Below are positions 43,007-51,250 of a stretch of DNA of 64,000 nt, one piece after another. This DNA is from G965247475 sp965247475 (GTDB taxonomy: Bacteria > Chloroflexota > UBA11872): contig OZ252016.1 in assembly GCA_965247475.1 (NCBI GenBank), forward strand, positions 62,001-126,000, read 5' to 3'. The notes below the pieces were generated by a model. The model worked only from the letters and a program-made list of their open reading frames with translations, was not told the DNA's origin and searched no databases. The position numbers and the translations under genes are program-made. Positions within the stretch are counted from its first letter, which is position 1; each line of letters opens with the position of its first letter.

Positions 43007-44428
43007 CTACCCGCCGCCGCCTCCGCCCGCGCGCACGCCCGGCTCCGTCATTGGCGCGGGGTCCAGCGCCTCGGCCAGCTCCGCCTCGGACAGGTCGGTG
43101 CGCCGCTTGGCGACCTCGGGAATGCTCTCACCGGTGGCCACGGCCTCCTTGCCGATCTCGGCGGCCGCGGTGTACCCGATCCTCGGGGCCAGGGCGGTCG
43201 CGAGCATCGTGTTTCGATCCAGCCAGAACTTGATCATCGCGTCGTCGGTCTCCAGGCCGTGAACCGCGCCATCGGTGAATGCGCGCACGCCGTTCGCGAG
43301 GATCTCGATCGACTGGCAGAGGTTGTACGCGATGATCGGCATCATCACGTTCAGTTCGAGCTGCCCGGCCTCCACCGCCCGCGCGATCGTCAGATCGTTC
43401 CCCTCCACCTGGAGGCAAATCATGTTGAGGCACTCCGCCATCACCGGGTTGACCTTGCCGGGCATGATCGACGAGCCGGGTTGAACGGCGGGCAGTCGCA
43501 GCTCGCCCAGCCCGGTCCGTGGTCCCGACGCCAGCAGCCGGAAGTCGTTGGCAATCCGGCTCAGGTCCAACGCCAGCGCCCGCAGCGCGCCGGAGAGCAT
43601 GGCGAATCGCGCCATGCTCTGCATCGAATAGAAGAGGTTCTCGGAGGCCCGCACTGAAAACCCCGTGATCTCGCCGATGATCTCGATGACGTCTCGCTGA
43701 TAGGCGGGCTCGGCGTTGATGCCCGACCCCACCGCCGTCCCGCCTAGGCTCAGCTCCTCGATGCGCGCCTCGACTTCGCGCACATGCGACGCGTCCCGCC
43801 GTATGGCCGTCGCGTAGCCGCCGAATTCCTGGCCCAGCCGCACCGGCGTGGCGTCTTGGAGGTGGGTGCGGCCGGACTTGATGACCCCGTCCCACGCTGA
43901 GGACTTCTCCTCCAGCGCGGTCGCGAGCGCGTCCAACGACGCCTGCAGCGACGGCAGCAGCTTGAGCGCGCCCAGCGCGATCGCCGTCGGGATCACGTCG
44001 TTCGTGGATTGCGCCATGTTGACGTGGTCGTTCGGGTGGATCGGGTCGTAGCTGCCGCGGGCGCCGCCCAGAATCTCGTTCGCGCGGTTGGCCAGCAGCT
44101 CGTTCGCGTTCATGTTGTGCGAGGTCCCGGCTCCCGCCTGGAACACGTCCACCACGAACTGGTCGGCGAGCGCCCCTTCGTCGAGCGCCTCGTCCGCCGC
44201 CTGCACGATCGCGTCTGCCAGCTGCCCATCCAGCCGACCGGTCCGCTTGTTGGCCAGGGCCGCCGCCTTCTTCGTGATCACCGTCCCCCAGACGAACGCC
44301 GGATGTGGGCGCAGACCGCTGATCGGGAAGTTCAGCACCGCTCGCTGCGTTTGGACGCCGAAGAGCGCCTCCGCCGGGACATCGAGCTCGCCGAGTGGAT
44401 CGCGTTCCGTCCGCGTCGCCATGCTCAC
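43007..44428 (-). CDS. Aspartase/fumarase-superfamily lyase (aspartate ammonia-lyase-like)
   Basis: This is a 473-aa lyase releasing fumarate. It has QAGAGTSHNMNANE, HPNDHVNMAQSTND, SGRTHLQDATPV, the superfamily signature GSSIMPGKVNP and a C-terminal Gly-rich tail. The AGAGTSxNMNANE form resembles Bacillus-type aspartase more than class II fumarase (GSGTQSNMN), but fumarase activity cannot be excluded from sequence alone. GTG 44428 overlaps the upstream stop (GTGA); ATG 44422, ten bases after AAAGG, is an alternative. Confidence 0.88.
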   Translation of the reverse strand: MSMATRTERDPLGELDVPAEALFGVQTQRAVLNFPISGLRPHPAFVWGTVITKKAAALANKRTGRLDGQLADAIVQAADEALDEGALADQFVVDVFQAGAGTSHNMNANELLANRANEILGGARGSYDPIHPNDHVNMAQSTNDVIPTAIALGALKLLPSLQASLDALATALEEKSSAWDGVIKSGRTHLQDATPVRLGQEFGGYATAIRRDASHVREVEARIEELSLGGTAVGSGINAEPAYQRDVIEIIGEITGFSVRASENLFYSMQSMARFAMLSGALRALALDLSRIANDFRLLASGPRTGLGELRLPAVQPGSSIMPGKVNPVMAECLNMICLQVEGNDLTIARAVEAGQLELNVMMPIIAYNLCQSIEILANGVRAFTDGAVHGLETDDAMIKFWLDRNTMLATALAPRIGYTAAAEIGKEAVATGESIPEVAKRRTDLSEAELAEALDPAPMTEPGVRAGGGGGG

Positions 44429-45606
44429 TTGCCTTTCTGTGACGGCGCGTCGGCGCCGGAAACGTCCTCGACTCCACGAATCCCGCTCAGATCCGCGCCG
44501 CGTCCCTGCACCAGCACGCGAAACCGGCCCAGCTCGCCGGGCGCCGTCAGCTGGAACACCGCCTCGCGCGCCCGCGCATACGCCTCGGCCGTGATGTCCA
44601 GCCGGCTCTGCAGATGCACCAGGTACTCGCCGATACCCAGCGCCGAGAGGAAATCGGCCTGCGTGCCGAGTTGCGCGGCTTCGAACCCGACCTCCCGCCC
44701 AGCGTCCAGCAACTCCGAGAAGTTTACGTCCGCGGCCAGGTCCGACTCGCCCGGGCGGGCCAGGACGTCCTCCGAGGCCGTATGCCGTCGATACGCCAGC
44801 AGCGTCCCCGCCCGCCGGCGCTCACCGTGGACCTCATGTGCCAGTCCGCCAAAGTCGATCGAGGTCATCACGATTCGACGCCCCAGCCCCGCCATCGCTT
44901 CATAGATACGGGCCACGCCGGTTCGGCTCTCGATGCGTCCGCCGGCCGGGACTTCCGATCCATAGCGTTCCTCGTAGGCGCACGGCGCCCCCGCTGCCGG
45001 GCGATCGCTGAACGCGAACCCTTCGTCCGTCGTCTGAACGCACTCCTCCACCCATCCGTCCTCGGCGCGTCGCAGCAGCGACACTGGCAGTGCGTCGAAG
45101 AGTTCGTTGCTCAGAATCGCGACCGCGTCGCCGGCGTCCAGTTCGCGTGCGTCGGACACGAAACCAGCGGCGGCCGCGACGCTGGCCGCCCGCGCCCGCC
45201 GGGCTGGGCTGATCTCCACTCCCGCATAGGTCAGATGGTCCGCCCACGGATGGTGCGCGGCCGCCTCGAGCACCTGGCGCGCAAGACCACCGTCGCCGCA
45301 ACCAAGCTCGACAACCCGAAACGGGCGTGGCCGTTCGAGCGCCTCCCAAACGTCGCCCAGGTGACGGGCCAGCATCGCGCCGAACAGTCCTGGGTGAACG
45401 CTGACGCTCGTGAAGTAGTCGCGGTAGGGCGGATCTGCCTGCATGTAGAAGCCGTGTTCCGGGTCGTACAGCGCCGCCCGCATGAAGTCGGCGAACGACA
45501 TTGGACCGTCGCGCTCGATACGCCGGCGCAGGGACTCAGCGAGGCTGGCGGTCGCGATCAGACCACTCGCGTCGGCCGCGCGGATCCTTGATTCCGCCGT
45601 TCGCAC
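44425..45606 (-). CDS. MidA/NDUFAF7-like (DUF185) SAM-dependent methyltransferase
   Basis: This 393-aa protein matches the family related to mitochondrial complex I assembly factor NDUFAF7. It has GPMSFADFMRAALYDPEHGFY near the N-terminus, SAM motif VVELGCGDGGLA, LSNELFDALPV and TSIDFGGLAHE. The human protein methylates an arginine of a complex I subunit; the bacterial substrate is not established. GTG 45606 has GAGAG just upstream. It is coupled to the downstream lyase gene by a GTGA overlap. Confidence 0.88.
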   Translation of the reverse strand: MRTAESRIRAADASGLIATASLAESLRRRIERDGPMSFADFMRAALYDPEHGFYMQADPPYRDYFTSVSVHPGLFGAMLARHLGDVWEALERPRPFRVVELGCGDGGLARQVLEAAAHHPWADHLTYAGVEISPARRARAASVAAAAGFVSDARELDAGDAVAILSNELFDALPVSLLRRAEDGWVEECVQTTDEGFAFSDRPAAGAPCAYEERYGSEVPAGGRIESRTGVARIYEAMAGLGRRIVMTSIDFGGLAHEVHGERRRAGTLLAYRRHTASEDVLARPGESDLAADVNFSELLDAGREVGFEAAQLGTQADFLSALGIGEYLVHLQSRLDITAEAYARAREAVFQLTAPGELGRFRVLVQGRGADLSGIRGVEDVSGADAPSQKGK

Positions 45607-45753
45607 GAACTCTCGGTCAGGCTGCCGAGGGCAGTCATTGTCATCGGTTGGCCGCGATCAGCACCGGGTCCGCTCGGGACGCCCGCGGTACGTCGCCGCG
45701 CGGCCGGGATCGTGTGGGCGAAGCCGGTGGCGCTGGGCCGCTGGCCACGCGCG

Positions 45754-46092
45754 CTACTGCAGCGACGAAACCAGAACGACGAAGATGGTGATGACGAGTG
45801 TCACCAGCCCCCAGACAATCAGTGGAATGCCCAGGAAGTTGGAACTGGACGCACTCGGTGTAGTCTGCGCGCGGTCGCGTTCCGTCTGATCCCGCAGACG
45901 CCGCAGGCTCTCGCTGATCTGCGGCGCGAAACGGCTGGGCTCCTCGCGCGCCGCCTTGGCGCCGGCGTCGCGCTCGCCTTCGTGCTGCGCGTCGTCCCGC
46001 GCTTCGGTCTCCGGCCGCGGGAGCTTGGCGCCGCAATTGATGCAGAGCCACGCGCCCTCGGTGTTCTCGTGCTCGCACTCGGGACAACGCAT
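45754..46092 (-). CDS. Zinc-ribbon protein with C-terminal membrane anchor
   Basis: This 112-aa protein opens with a zinc ribbon: CPEC and CINC pairs within the first 20 residues. A charged linker follows, then a single C-terminal hydrophobic helix (PLIVWGLVTLVITIFVVLVSS), which makes it tail-anchored. ATG 46092 was chosen because it directly precedes the ribbon. Function unknown. It diverges from the second FmdB gene. Confidence 0.75.
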   Translation of the reverse strand: MRCPECEHENTEGAWLCINCGAKLPRPETEARDDAQHEGERDAGAKAAREEPSRFAPQISESLRRLRDQTERDRAQTTPSASSSNFLGIPLIVWGLVTLVITIFVVLVSSLQ

Positions 46093-46397
46093 GACATATG
46101 AACCGGTTGGCGGGACTGCCCGCCAGTGCGTGCATGCTAGCACTAGGCTGCTCCGCGCCAATCCGTGCGGCTTCTGCCGCCGACGCGGTCCGTTGGCGCT
46201 CGAGTTGCGACCTCCGGTAGTGCGTCCTTTGGATCAGCGCCCCTCCGTCACCCTGGCGGAAGCCGGGGTCCGGGGGTCGGCCGCTTGGAGTTCGTCGACC
46301 GGCGCCTGGTTGGACCGCTGACCACTAGCCACTGGGTGCCTCAGCCTGGATCAAAGTGACCCACCACCGGCTGCGGGGATCGGTCGGCGAACGCTCG
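46093..46397. other. Intergenic region with one degenerate repeat
   Basis: This is non-coding between the divergent zinc-ribbon and FmdB genes. It holds a degenerate palindrome, TCACCCTGGCGGAAGCCGGGG (from 46248), related to the one at 27392. Short open frames here look like GC-rich shadows. I see nothing else before the promoter at 46398. Confidence 0.5.
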
Positions 46398-46403
46398 TAT
46401 ACT
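46398..46403 (+). promoter_or_regulatory. Candidate -10 element for FmdB-like gene 2
   Basis: TATACT, identical to the box before the first FmdB gene. It implies a transcription start near 46410 and a ~60-nt leader. No -35 box was recognised. Confidence 0.4.
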
Positions 46404-46424
46404 CGTGCAGGATCCGCGTCTGGC

Positions 46425-46446
46425 AGCCGCCACGAGGCGGCTTTTT
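46425..46446 (+). terminator. Intrinsic terminator in the leader of FmdB-like gene 2
   Basis: A perfect 7-bp stem AGCCGCC-ACGA-GGCGGCT is followed by a run of five T. It lies between the candidate promoter and the start codon, 26 nt before GTG 46472. No gene ends just upstream on this strand, so it may attenuate this transcript. Confidence 0.6.
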
Positions 46447-46471
46447 CGACGGCTCCGCTGGGAGAGATCCG

Positions 46472-46852
46472 GTGCCCATCTACGAGTACGAATGCACGAG
46501 CTGCGAACACACGTTCGAGGTCCAGCAGAAGTTCTCGGACGAACCGAAGTCTCATTGCCCCCGCTGCCGTGCCAAGGTTCGGCGTGTGATCCACCCGGCC
46601 GGAATCATTTTCAAGGGCAGCGGCTGGTACGTCACCGACAGCCGATCCGGGTCCGAGCGGGCGAAGTTCAAGGGCGACGACAAAGAGCCGGCGAAGGAGT
46701 CGGGTGAGCCGGTGAAGGCCGGCGCCGGGGCTTCTGACGACGGCGGGAAGGCCGAGCCTGCCGCCGGGTCGAAGGAACCGTCAGACGCCGCCGCCAAGCC
46801 CGCGGAAACGAAGTCAAGCACCGCGCCCGCGTCGTCATCGTCCGGCGACTGA
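46472..46852 (+). CDS. FmdB-family zinc-ribbon protein (126 aa)
   Basis: It starts with the family signature MPIYEYECTSCEHTFE; the second pair, CPRC, completes the zinc site. The conserved GIIFKGSGWYVTDS follows, as in the longer FmdB proteins, then a disordered Lys/Ala/Ser-rich tail of ~60 residues. GTG 46472 follows GGGAGAG. It is the paralogue of the gene at 15735, which lacks the FKGSGWY segment. Function is not established. Confidence 0.88.
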   Translation: MPIYEYECTSCEHTFEVQQKFSDEPKSHCPRCRAKVRRVIHPAGIIFKGSGWYVTDSRSGSERAKFKGDDKEPAKESGEPVKAGAGASDDGGKAEPAAGSKEPSDAAAKPAETKSSTAPASSSSGD

Positions 46853-46905
46853 CCGAGTGATCCCGCCGGGGTTCGACCGCGGCGCCGCCGCCGAGGCCTA
46901 GCGAG

Positions 46906-47373
46906 GTGCGGGCCGTTCTGCAACGCGTCAGCCGCGCTCAGGTCCGCATCGAGGGCCGCGAGGTTGCCGGCGTCGGGCAGGGGCTGGTCGTCTTCGTGGG
47001 CGTGGCCGCCGGTGACGGGAGCGAGGACGCCGTGTACCTCGCCGAGAAGATCGCCGGGCTCCGCATCATGCCGGACGGCGAAGGCCGCATGAATCGGTCG
47101 GTACTCGAGGTCGAGGGCGAGCTGCTGCTCGTCTCGCAGTTCACGCTGCTGGCGGAGACGCGCAAGGGGCGGCGTCCGAGCTTTACCGCCGCTGCCGATC
47201 CAGACGTGGCCGCGCCGCTCCTTGATGAGCTTGCCGACAATCTTCGGGCCCGCGGCGCTAAAGTACAGACTGGAGAGTTCGGGGCCATGATGGATGTCGA
47301 GCTCGTCAATCACGGCCCCGTCACGATCACTATCGACAGCCGTGACCGAAGCACGCCTCGCCGCCGGGCTTGA
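46906..47373 (+). CDS. dtd: D-aminoacyl-tRNA deacylase
   Basis: It removes D-amino acids mischarged onto tRNA. The 155-aa protein begins MRAVLQRVSRAQV and has the active-site motifs LLVSQFTLL and, near the C-terminus, NHGPVT, the Gly-Pro pair that gives chiral selection. GTG 46906 was used. It follows the FmdB gene by 53 nt. Confidence 0.95.
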   Translation: MRAVLQRVSRAQVRIEGREVAGVGQGLVVFVGVAAGDGSEDAVYLAEKIAGLRIMPDGEGRMNRSVLEVEGELLLVSQFTLLAETRKGRRPSFTAAADPDVAAPLLDELADNLRARGAKVQTGEFGAMMDVELVNHGPVTITIDSRDRSTPRRRA

Positions 47374-47553
47374 TCCGCGCGCGTCCGCTGGCCGCGCCGG
47401 CGGACGCACGGGCCTCCGGCCCGAGTTCGCCACCCTCGCCGCGCGGCACTTGATTCGGCGGCGCAATGTGATCGGCGTCCCGCCGTGCGGCTTCCCCGTG
47501 TCGGATCCTCAGCGGGTGCCGTGCCCGTACATCAGCGATGGAGACGCGGCGCG

Positions 47554-48888
47554 ATGAGCGATATCCGCGTCGTGCGCGGCGCGCCGACCATTCGAGCGAA
47601 GCTGCTGGAACGGTCGGGCGAACTCGCCGAGGTCAGCGAAGCCGCCCTCGATCGCGCGGCCCACGTCTTTGGTGAGCGGCTCTCGCCGGCCGCCTTCGCC
47701 GCCAGAGCAGTCGCCGAAGTCGCCGCCGACGGCGATGCGGCGGTGCGGCGGATCTCCACCGCGCTGGGCGATGTGACGCGCCAGGACTTCGAGCTGGCCG
47801 CGGGCGAGCTCGAAGCCGCGCGTGACCGCGCTACAAAATCCCTCGACGCCGACTTCCGGCTCGCGGCGGATCGCATCGAACGCTTCCACCGCCGCCAGCT
47901 TCCGCGTGACTTCACGGACGACGAGGAGGGGGTTGGGCTGCGGTGGGGCCCGGTCGATCGTGCCGGCGTGCACGTCCCGGCCGCCGCCGCCCCGCTGGCA
48001 TCCTCGCTGCTCATGACCGTCATCCCGGCGCGCGTGGCGGGCGTGTCTGAGCTCGTCGTCTGCACGCCGCCTGGCCCCGAGGGCCTTGACCCGGCGATCG
48101 CGCTGGCCGCCCACGTGGCGGGCGTGGATCGTGTGTTCGCCATCGGTGGCGCGCCGGCGATCGCGGCCATGGCGCTTGGAACCGAGACCGTGCCCCGCTG
48201 CGATGTGGTGGCCGGACCCGGCAACGCCTGGACCACTTCGGCGAAGCGGGAGATCTTCGGTCTGGCCGGTGTCGATCTTCTGCCGGGACCCACCGAAACC
48301 CTCATCATTGCCGACGCGCGCGCGGACCCCGAGGACCTGGCGGCCGATCTCATTGCGCAGGCCGAGCACGGCGGACCGGCCGCTCCGGTGCTGCTCACCG
48401 ACTCCGATGACATCGCCGAACGAACGGCCCGCGCCATCCAGGCGCAGCTCGATGGACTTCCCCTGCGAGAGGTCGCCGCCGACAGCTTTGCCCGGCGCGG
48501 TGGCATCGGTGTCGTGGAGAGTCTGGAGCAGGCCGTCGAGCTGTCGAACGGTTTCGCGCCCGAGCACCTGTGCGTCGTCGTTGACGACCCGGATCGACTG
48601 CTCCCGCTCGTGCGCCACGCCGGCGGTGTGTTTGTCGGCGCCGGATCTCCCGAAGTGCTGGGCGACTATGTGGCCGGCCCCAGCCATGTCATGCCGACCG
48701 GCGGGACGGCCCGCTTCGAATCACCCTGCGGCGTCTGGGCCTTTCTCAAGGCCGTCAGCGAGGTGCGCCTGCCGGCCGATCGCAGCGCGGCGCTCGCGCC
48801 CGTCGCCGCGCGCATGGCGCGCGCCGAGGGCCTCGAGGGCCACGCCCGCGCCGCGGAGCGCCGTCAGGCGTCACGACCCGGCGATTAG
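47554..48888 (+). CDS. hisD: Histidinol dehydrogenase
   Basis: It catalyses the last two steps of histidine synthesis, L-histidinol to histidine with NAD. The 444-aa protein has RAGVHVPAA, VAGPGNAWTTSAKREIFG, LLPGPTETLIIAD, AEHGG (zinc/catalytic region), FAPEHL and PSHVMPTGGTARF. ATG 47554 follows GGAGACG. hisB lies 39 nt downstream; no other his genes are in the window. Confidence 0.95.
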   Translation: MSDIRVVRGAPTIRAKLLERSGELAEVSEAALDRAAHVFGERLSPAAFAARAVAEVAADGDAAVRRISTALGDVTRQDFELAAGELEAARDRATKSLDADFRLAADRIERFHRRQLPRDFTDDEEGVGLRWGPVDRAGVHVPAAAAPLASSLLMTVIPARVAGVSELVVCTPPGPEGLDPAIALAAHVAGVDRVFAIGGAPAIAAMALGTETVPRCDVVAGPGNAWTTSAKREIFGLAGVDLLPGPTETLIIADARADPEDLAADLIAQAEHGGPAAPVLLTDSDDIAERTARAIQAQLDGLPLREVAADSFARRGGIGVVESLEQAVELSNGFAPEHLCVVVDDPDRLLPLVRHAGGVFVGAGSPEVLGDYVAGPSHVMPTGGTARFESPCGVWAFLKAVSEVRLPADRSAALAPVAARMARAEGLEGHARAAERRQASRPGD

Positions 48889-48927
48889 AATGCGTGGCGT
48901 CTCCCCGTTCCGAACCGTCCTTACCGC

Positions 48928-49527
48928 ATGAGCGTGCGCACCGCGACCGTCAGCCGCAAGACCCGCGAGACCGAGATCACGGCGGTCGTCACGATCGACG
49001 GCGCCGGATCGTTCGGCGGCGCCACCGGCATCGGGTTTCTGGACCACATGCTGGCGCAGCTCGCCCAGCACGGGCTCTTCGACATTGAGCTGCGAGCCAG
49101 CGGCGATCTTCACATCGATGCCCACCACACGGCCGAAGATGTCGCAATCGTGCTCGGACAGGCGTTCCGCGAGGCGCTCGGCGACCGTGCCGGCATCGTG
49201 CGCATGGCCGACGCCTCGGTCCCGATGGACGAGGCGCTGGCGACCGTGGCGATCGACCTCGCCGGCCGCGACCATACCGCCTTCACCGGTACGTTCCGGC
49301 AGGATAAGATCGGCGAGCTCGAGACCACGCTGATTCCGCACATGATCGCGGCGCTGGCTCGTCACCTAGGCGCGGCCATTCACGTCAATGTGTCGGCCGG
49401 CGACGATGATCATCACAAGGCCGAGGCGGTCTTCAAGGCGCTCGCCCGCGCGCTTGACGCGGCCACGAGGATCGATCCGCGACGAGTCGGCCGGATCCCG
49501 AGCACCAAGGGCACGCTCGCCGAGTAG
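48928..49527 (+). CDS. hisB: Imidazoleglycerol-phosphate dehydratase
   Basis: This manganese enzyme dehydrates imidazoleglycerol phosphate in histidine synthesis. The 199-aa monofunctional form has GIGFLDHMLAQLAQHG, the metal site DAHHTAEDVAIVLG, and the second repeat with HMIAALARHLG and DDDHHKAEAVFKALARAL. The start is ATG 48928. TAGAAT at 48886, overlapping the hisD end, could be an internal -10 box. Confidence 0.96.
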   Translation: MSVRTATVSRKTRETEITAVVTIDGAGSFGGATGIGFLDHMLAQLAQHGLFDIELRASGDLHIDAHHTAEDVAIVLGQAFREALGDRAGIVRMADASVPMDEALATVAIDLAGRDHTAFTGTFRQDKIGELETTLIPHMIAALARHLGAAIHVNVSAGDDDHHKAEAVFKALARALDAATRIDPRRVGRIPSTKGTLAE

Positions 49528-49587
49528 CGCGGGTCGGTTGCCCGCGCGCACCGGCCCGGCTGCGGCGCTTCAAAGCGGCGGATCACA

Positions 49588-50325
49588 TTGGCAGCCCGAC
49601 GCCTTGACCTGACCCTCGTCGATCGCGGCCTGGCCGGCTCGCGCAGCCACGCCCGCCGGTTGATCCACGACGGATCGATCACGGTGGACGGCGTGGTGGT
49701 GTTGAAGCCGGCGCACCGCGTCGCGGCCGAAGCCCGGCTCGAGCGCGTCCCTGGCGTAGTTGACTACGTGAGTCGCGGCGGCCGCAAGCTCGACGCGGCG
49801 CTCGCTCACTTCGGCCTTCACGTCACTGGCATGCGCGCGCTCGATGTCGGCGCTTCCACCGGTGGGTTTACCGACTGTCTGCTCACCTGGGGCGCCGCGG
49901 CGGTCGTGAGCGTCGATGTCGGGTCTCGGCAGCTCCATCCGCGTCTGCGCGACGATCCGCGGGTGGAGTCCCGCGAGCGCACCGATGTACGCACGCTGGA
50001 TCCGCTCGCGCCGCCTGCCGAACTGGCCGTCGTCGACGTCTCGTTTATCCGGCTGCGCGATGTGCTGCCGGCGGTCGCGCGCGCCGCGCCGACCGCCCGC
50101 TGGATGCTGGCGCTGCTGAAGCCGCAGTTCGAGCTGCCGGGCGCGCAGGTCCCACGCGACGGCGTGATCAAAGACCCTCTTCGACGTACCGCGACGCTCC
50201 TCGAGTTCCTGCGCTGGTGCCGCGACACCGACTTCACGGCGGTCGGCGCCGTCCAGAGTCCGGTGTCTGGCGGTGATGGCAACCGCGAGACGTTCGTTCT
50301 GCTCCGGCCGCCCTGGCCGGAATGA
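49588..50325 (+). CDS. tlyA: TlyA-family rRNA methyltransferase/hemolysin-like protein
   Basis: An N-terminal S4 RNA-binding domain (RLDLTLVDRGLAGSR) is joined to an FtsJ-like methyltransferase domain: YVSRGGRKLDAAL, SAM motif LDVGASTGGFTDCLL, VDVSFIRL and LLKPQFEL. Characterised TlyA proteins 2'-O-methylate 16S and 23S rRNA. It is 245 aa. The start appears to be TTG 49588, as no ATG or GTG fits the conserved N-terminus. It is followed by nadK and recN, a common neighbourhood. Confidence 0.93.
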   Translation: MAARRLDLTLVDRGLAGSRSHARRLIHDGSITVDGVVVLKPAHRVAAEARLERVPGVVDYVSRGGRKLDAALAHFGLHVTGMRALDVGASTGGFTDCLLTWGAAAVVSVDVGSRQLHPRLRDDPRVESRERTDVRTLDPLAPPAELAVVDVSFIRLRDVLPAVARAAPTARWMLALLKPQFELPGAQVPRDGVIKDPLRRTATLLEFLRWCRDTDFTAVGAVQSPVSGGDGNRETFVLLRPPWPE

Positions 50326-50341
50326 CGCCGCGCGTCGCCCC

Positions 50342-50347
50342 TACAAT
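50342..50347 (+). promoter_or_regulatory. Candidate -10 element for nadK
   Basis: TACAAT lies in the 49-nt gap between tlyA and nadK, 28 nt before the start. It is a good -10 match without an obvious -35. Confidence 0.3.
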
Positions 50348-50374
50348 GAGTCGGCTTCCCACTGGCAAGGCCCC

Positions 50375-51250
50375 ATGCGCGTCGGGCTCCTCTTCCATCC
50401 ACGCATCGACTCCGCCGTCCGGCACGCGCGCGAGGTCGGCCAGCGCCTGACCGCCGGTGGCGTCGATGTCTGGCGCGCGTCGGTGTGGGACGTCGCGGAC
50501 GATACGAGCCAGATTGACGGATCCGACCTCGTCGTCAGCTTCGGCGGCGACGGGACGCTGCTGCGCGCGTCACGCGGCACCGCCCGCTACGGCGTCGCGT
50601 GCATCGGCGTCAACTACGGCCGGATTGGCTTTCTCACCGACCTGCGACCCCAGGAGCTGGACGATCGCCTGTCCGAGCTCATCGGCGGCGACTTCTGGAT
50701 CGAGGAGCGCGTTCTGATCGACTGGCGGCACGTGCCCGCGCGCGGCGCGGTGACCAGCGGCTTGGCGGCCGGGGACGTGGTCGTCGGACGCGGGCGCATC
50801 GCTCGCGTCGTCGAGATCGCGGTCGCCATCGGTGGAGCGCACCTGACCACCTACACCGCCGACGGTGTGATCGTCGCCACGCCCACTGGCTCCACCGGAT
50901 ACACGCAGGCCGCCGGCGGCCCCATCCTCCACCCCGAGTGTCGCGATCTCGTGATCACGCCGATCTCACCATTCTTGACGCCGAACAACTCCGTGGTTCT
51001 CGGACAAGAAACGCCCATCGAGCTCGTCGCGCACACCACGCACGAGGTCACCCTGTCCATCGATGGCCAGACCGAGCGAGCGCTCGAGTCGGGTGACACG
51101 GTCGTGTGCCGGATCTCCGAGCACCCTGCCCGCTACGCCCGCCTGCAGCCACGCGACTACTTCTATTCGAGCATCGCCGAGAAGCTGCGCTGGCCGGTCC
51201 CCGGCCAGTTTCCGCGTCCGCCCCGGCCGCCCTCCGACCGTGCTTCTTGA
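50375..51250 (+). CDS. nadK: NAD kinase
   Basis: It phosphorylates NAD to NADP. The 291-aa protein has the GGDGTLLRA motif, NYGRIGFLTDL, the substrate loop TPTGSTGYT, AGGPILHP and SIDGQ. ATG 50375 is used, with AAGG just upstream. Its end overlaps the recN GTG by 11 bases. Confidence 0.95.
   Translation: MRVGLLFHPRIDSAVRHAREVGQRLTAGGVDVWRASVWDVADDTSQIDGSDLVVSFGGDGTLLRASRGTARYGVACIGVNYGRIGFLTDLRPQELDDRLSELIGGDFWIEERVLIDWRHVPARGAVTSGLAAGDVVVGRGRIARVVEIAVAIGGAHLTTYTADGVIVATPTGSTGYTQAAGGPILHPECRDLVITPISPFLTPNNSVVLGQETPIELVAHTTHEVTLSIDGQTERALESGDTVVCRISEHPARYARLQPRDYFYSSIAEKLRWPVPGQFPRPPRPPSDRAS

Noticed and set aside
43128..44477. Long second open frame on the same strand within the aspartase-like gene
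   Set aside because: It is an Arg/Gly-rich frame inside a clearly conserved enzyme gene; shadow only.
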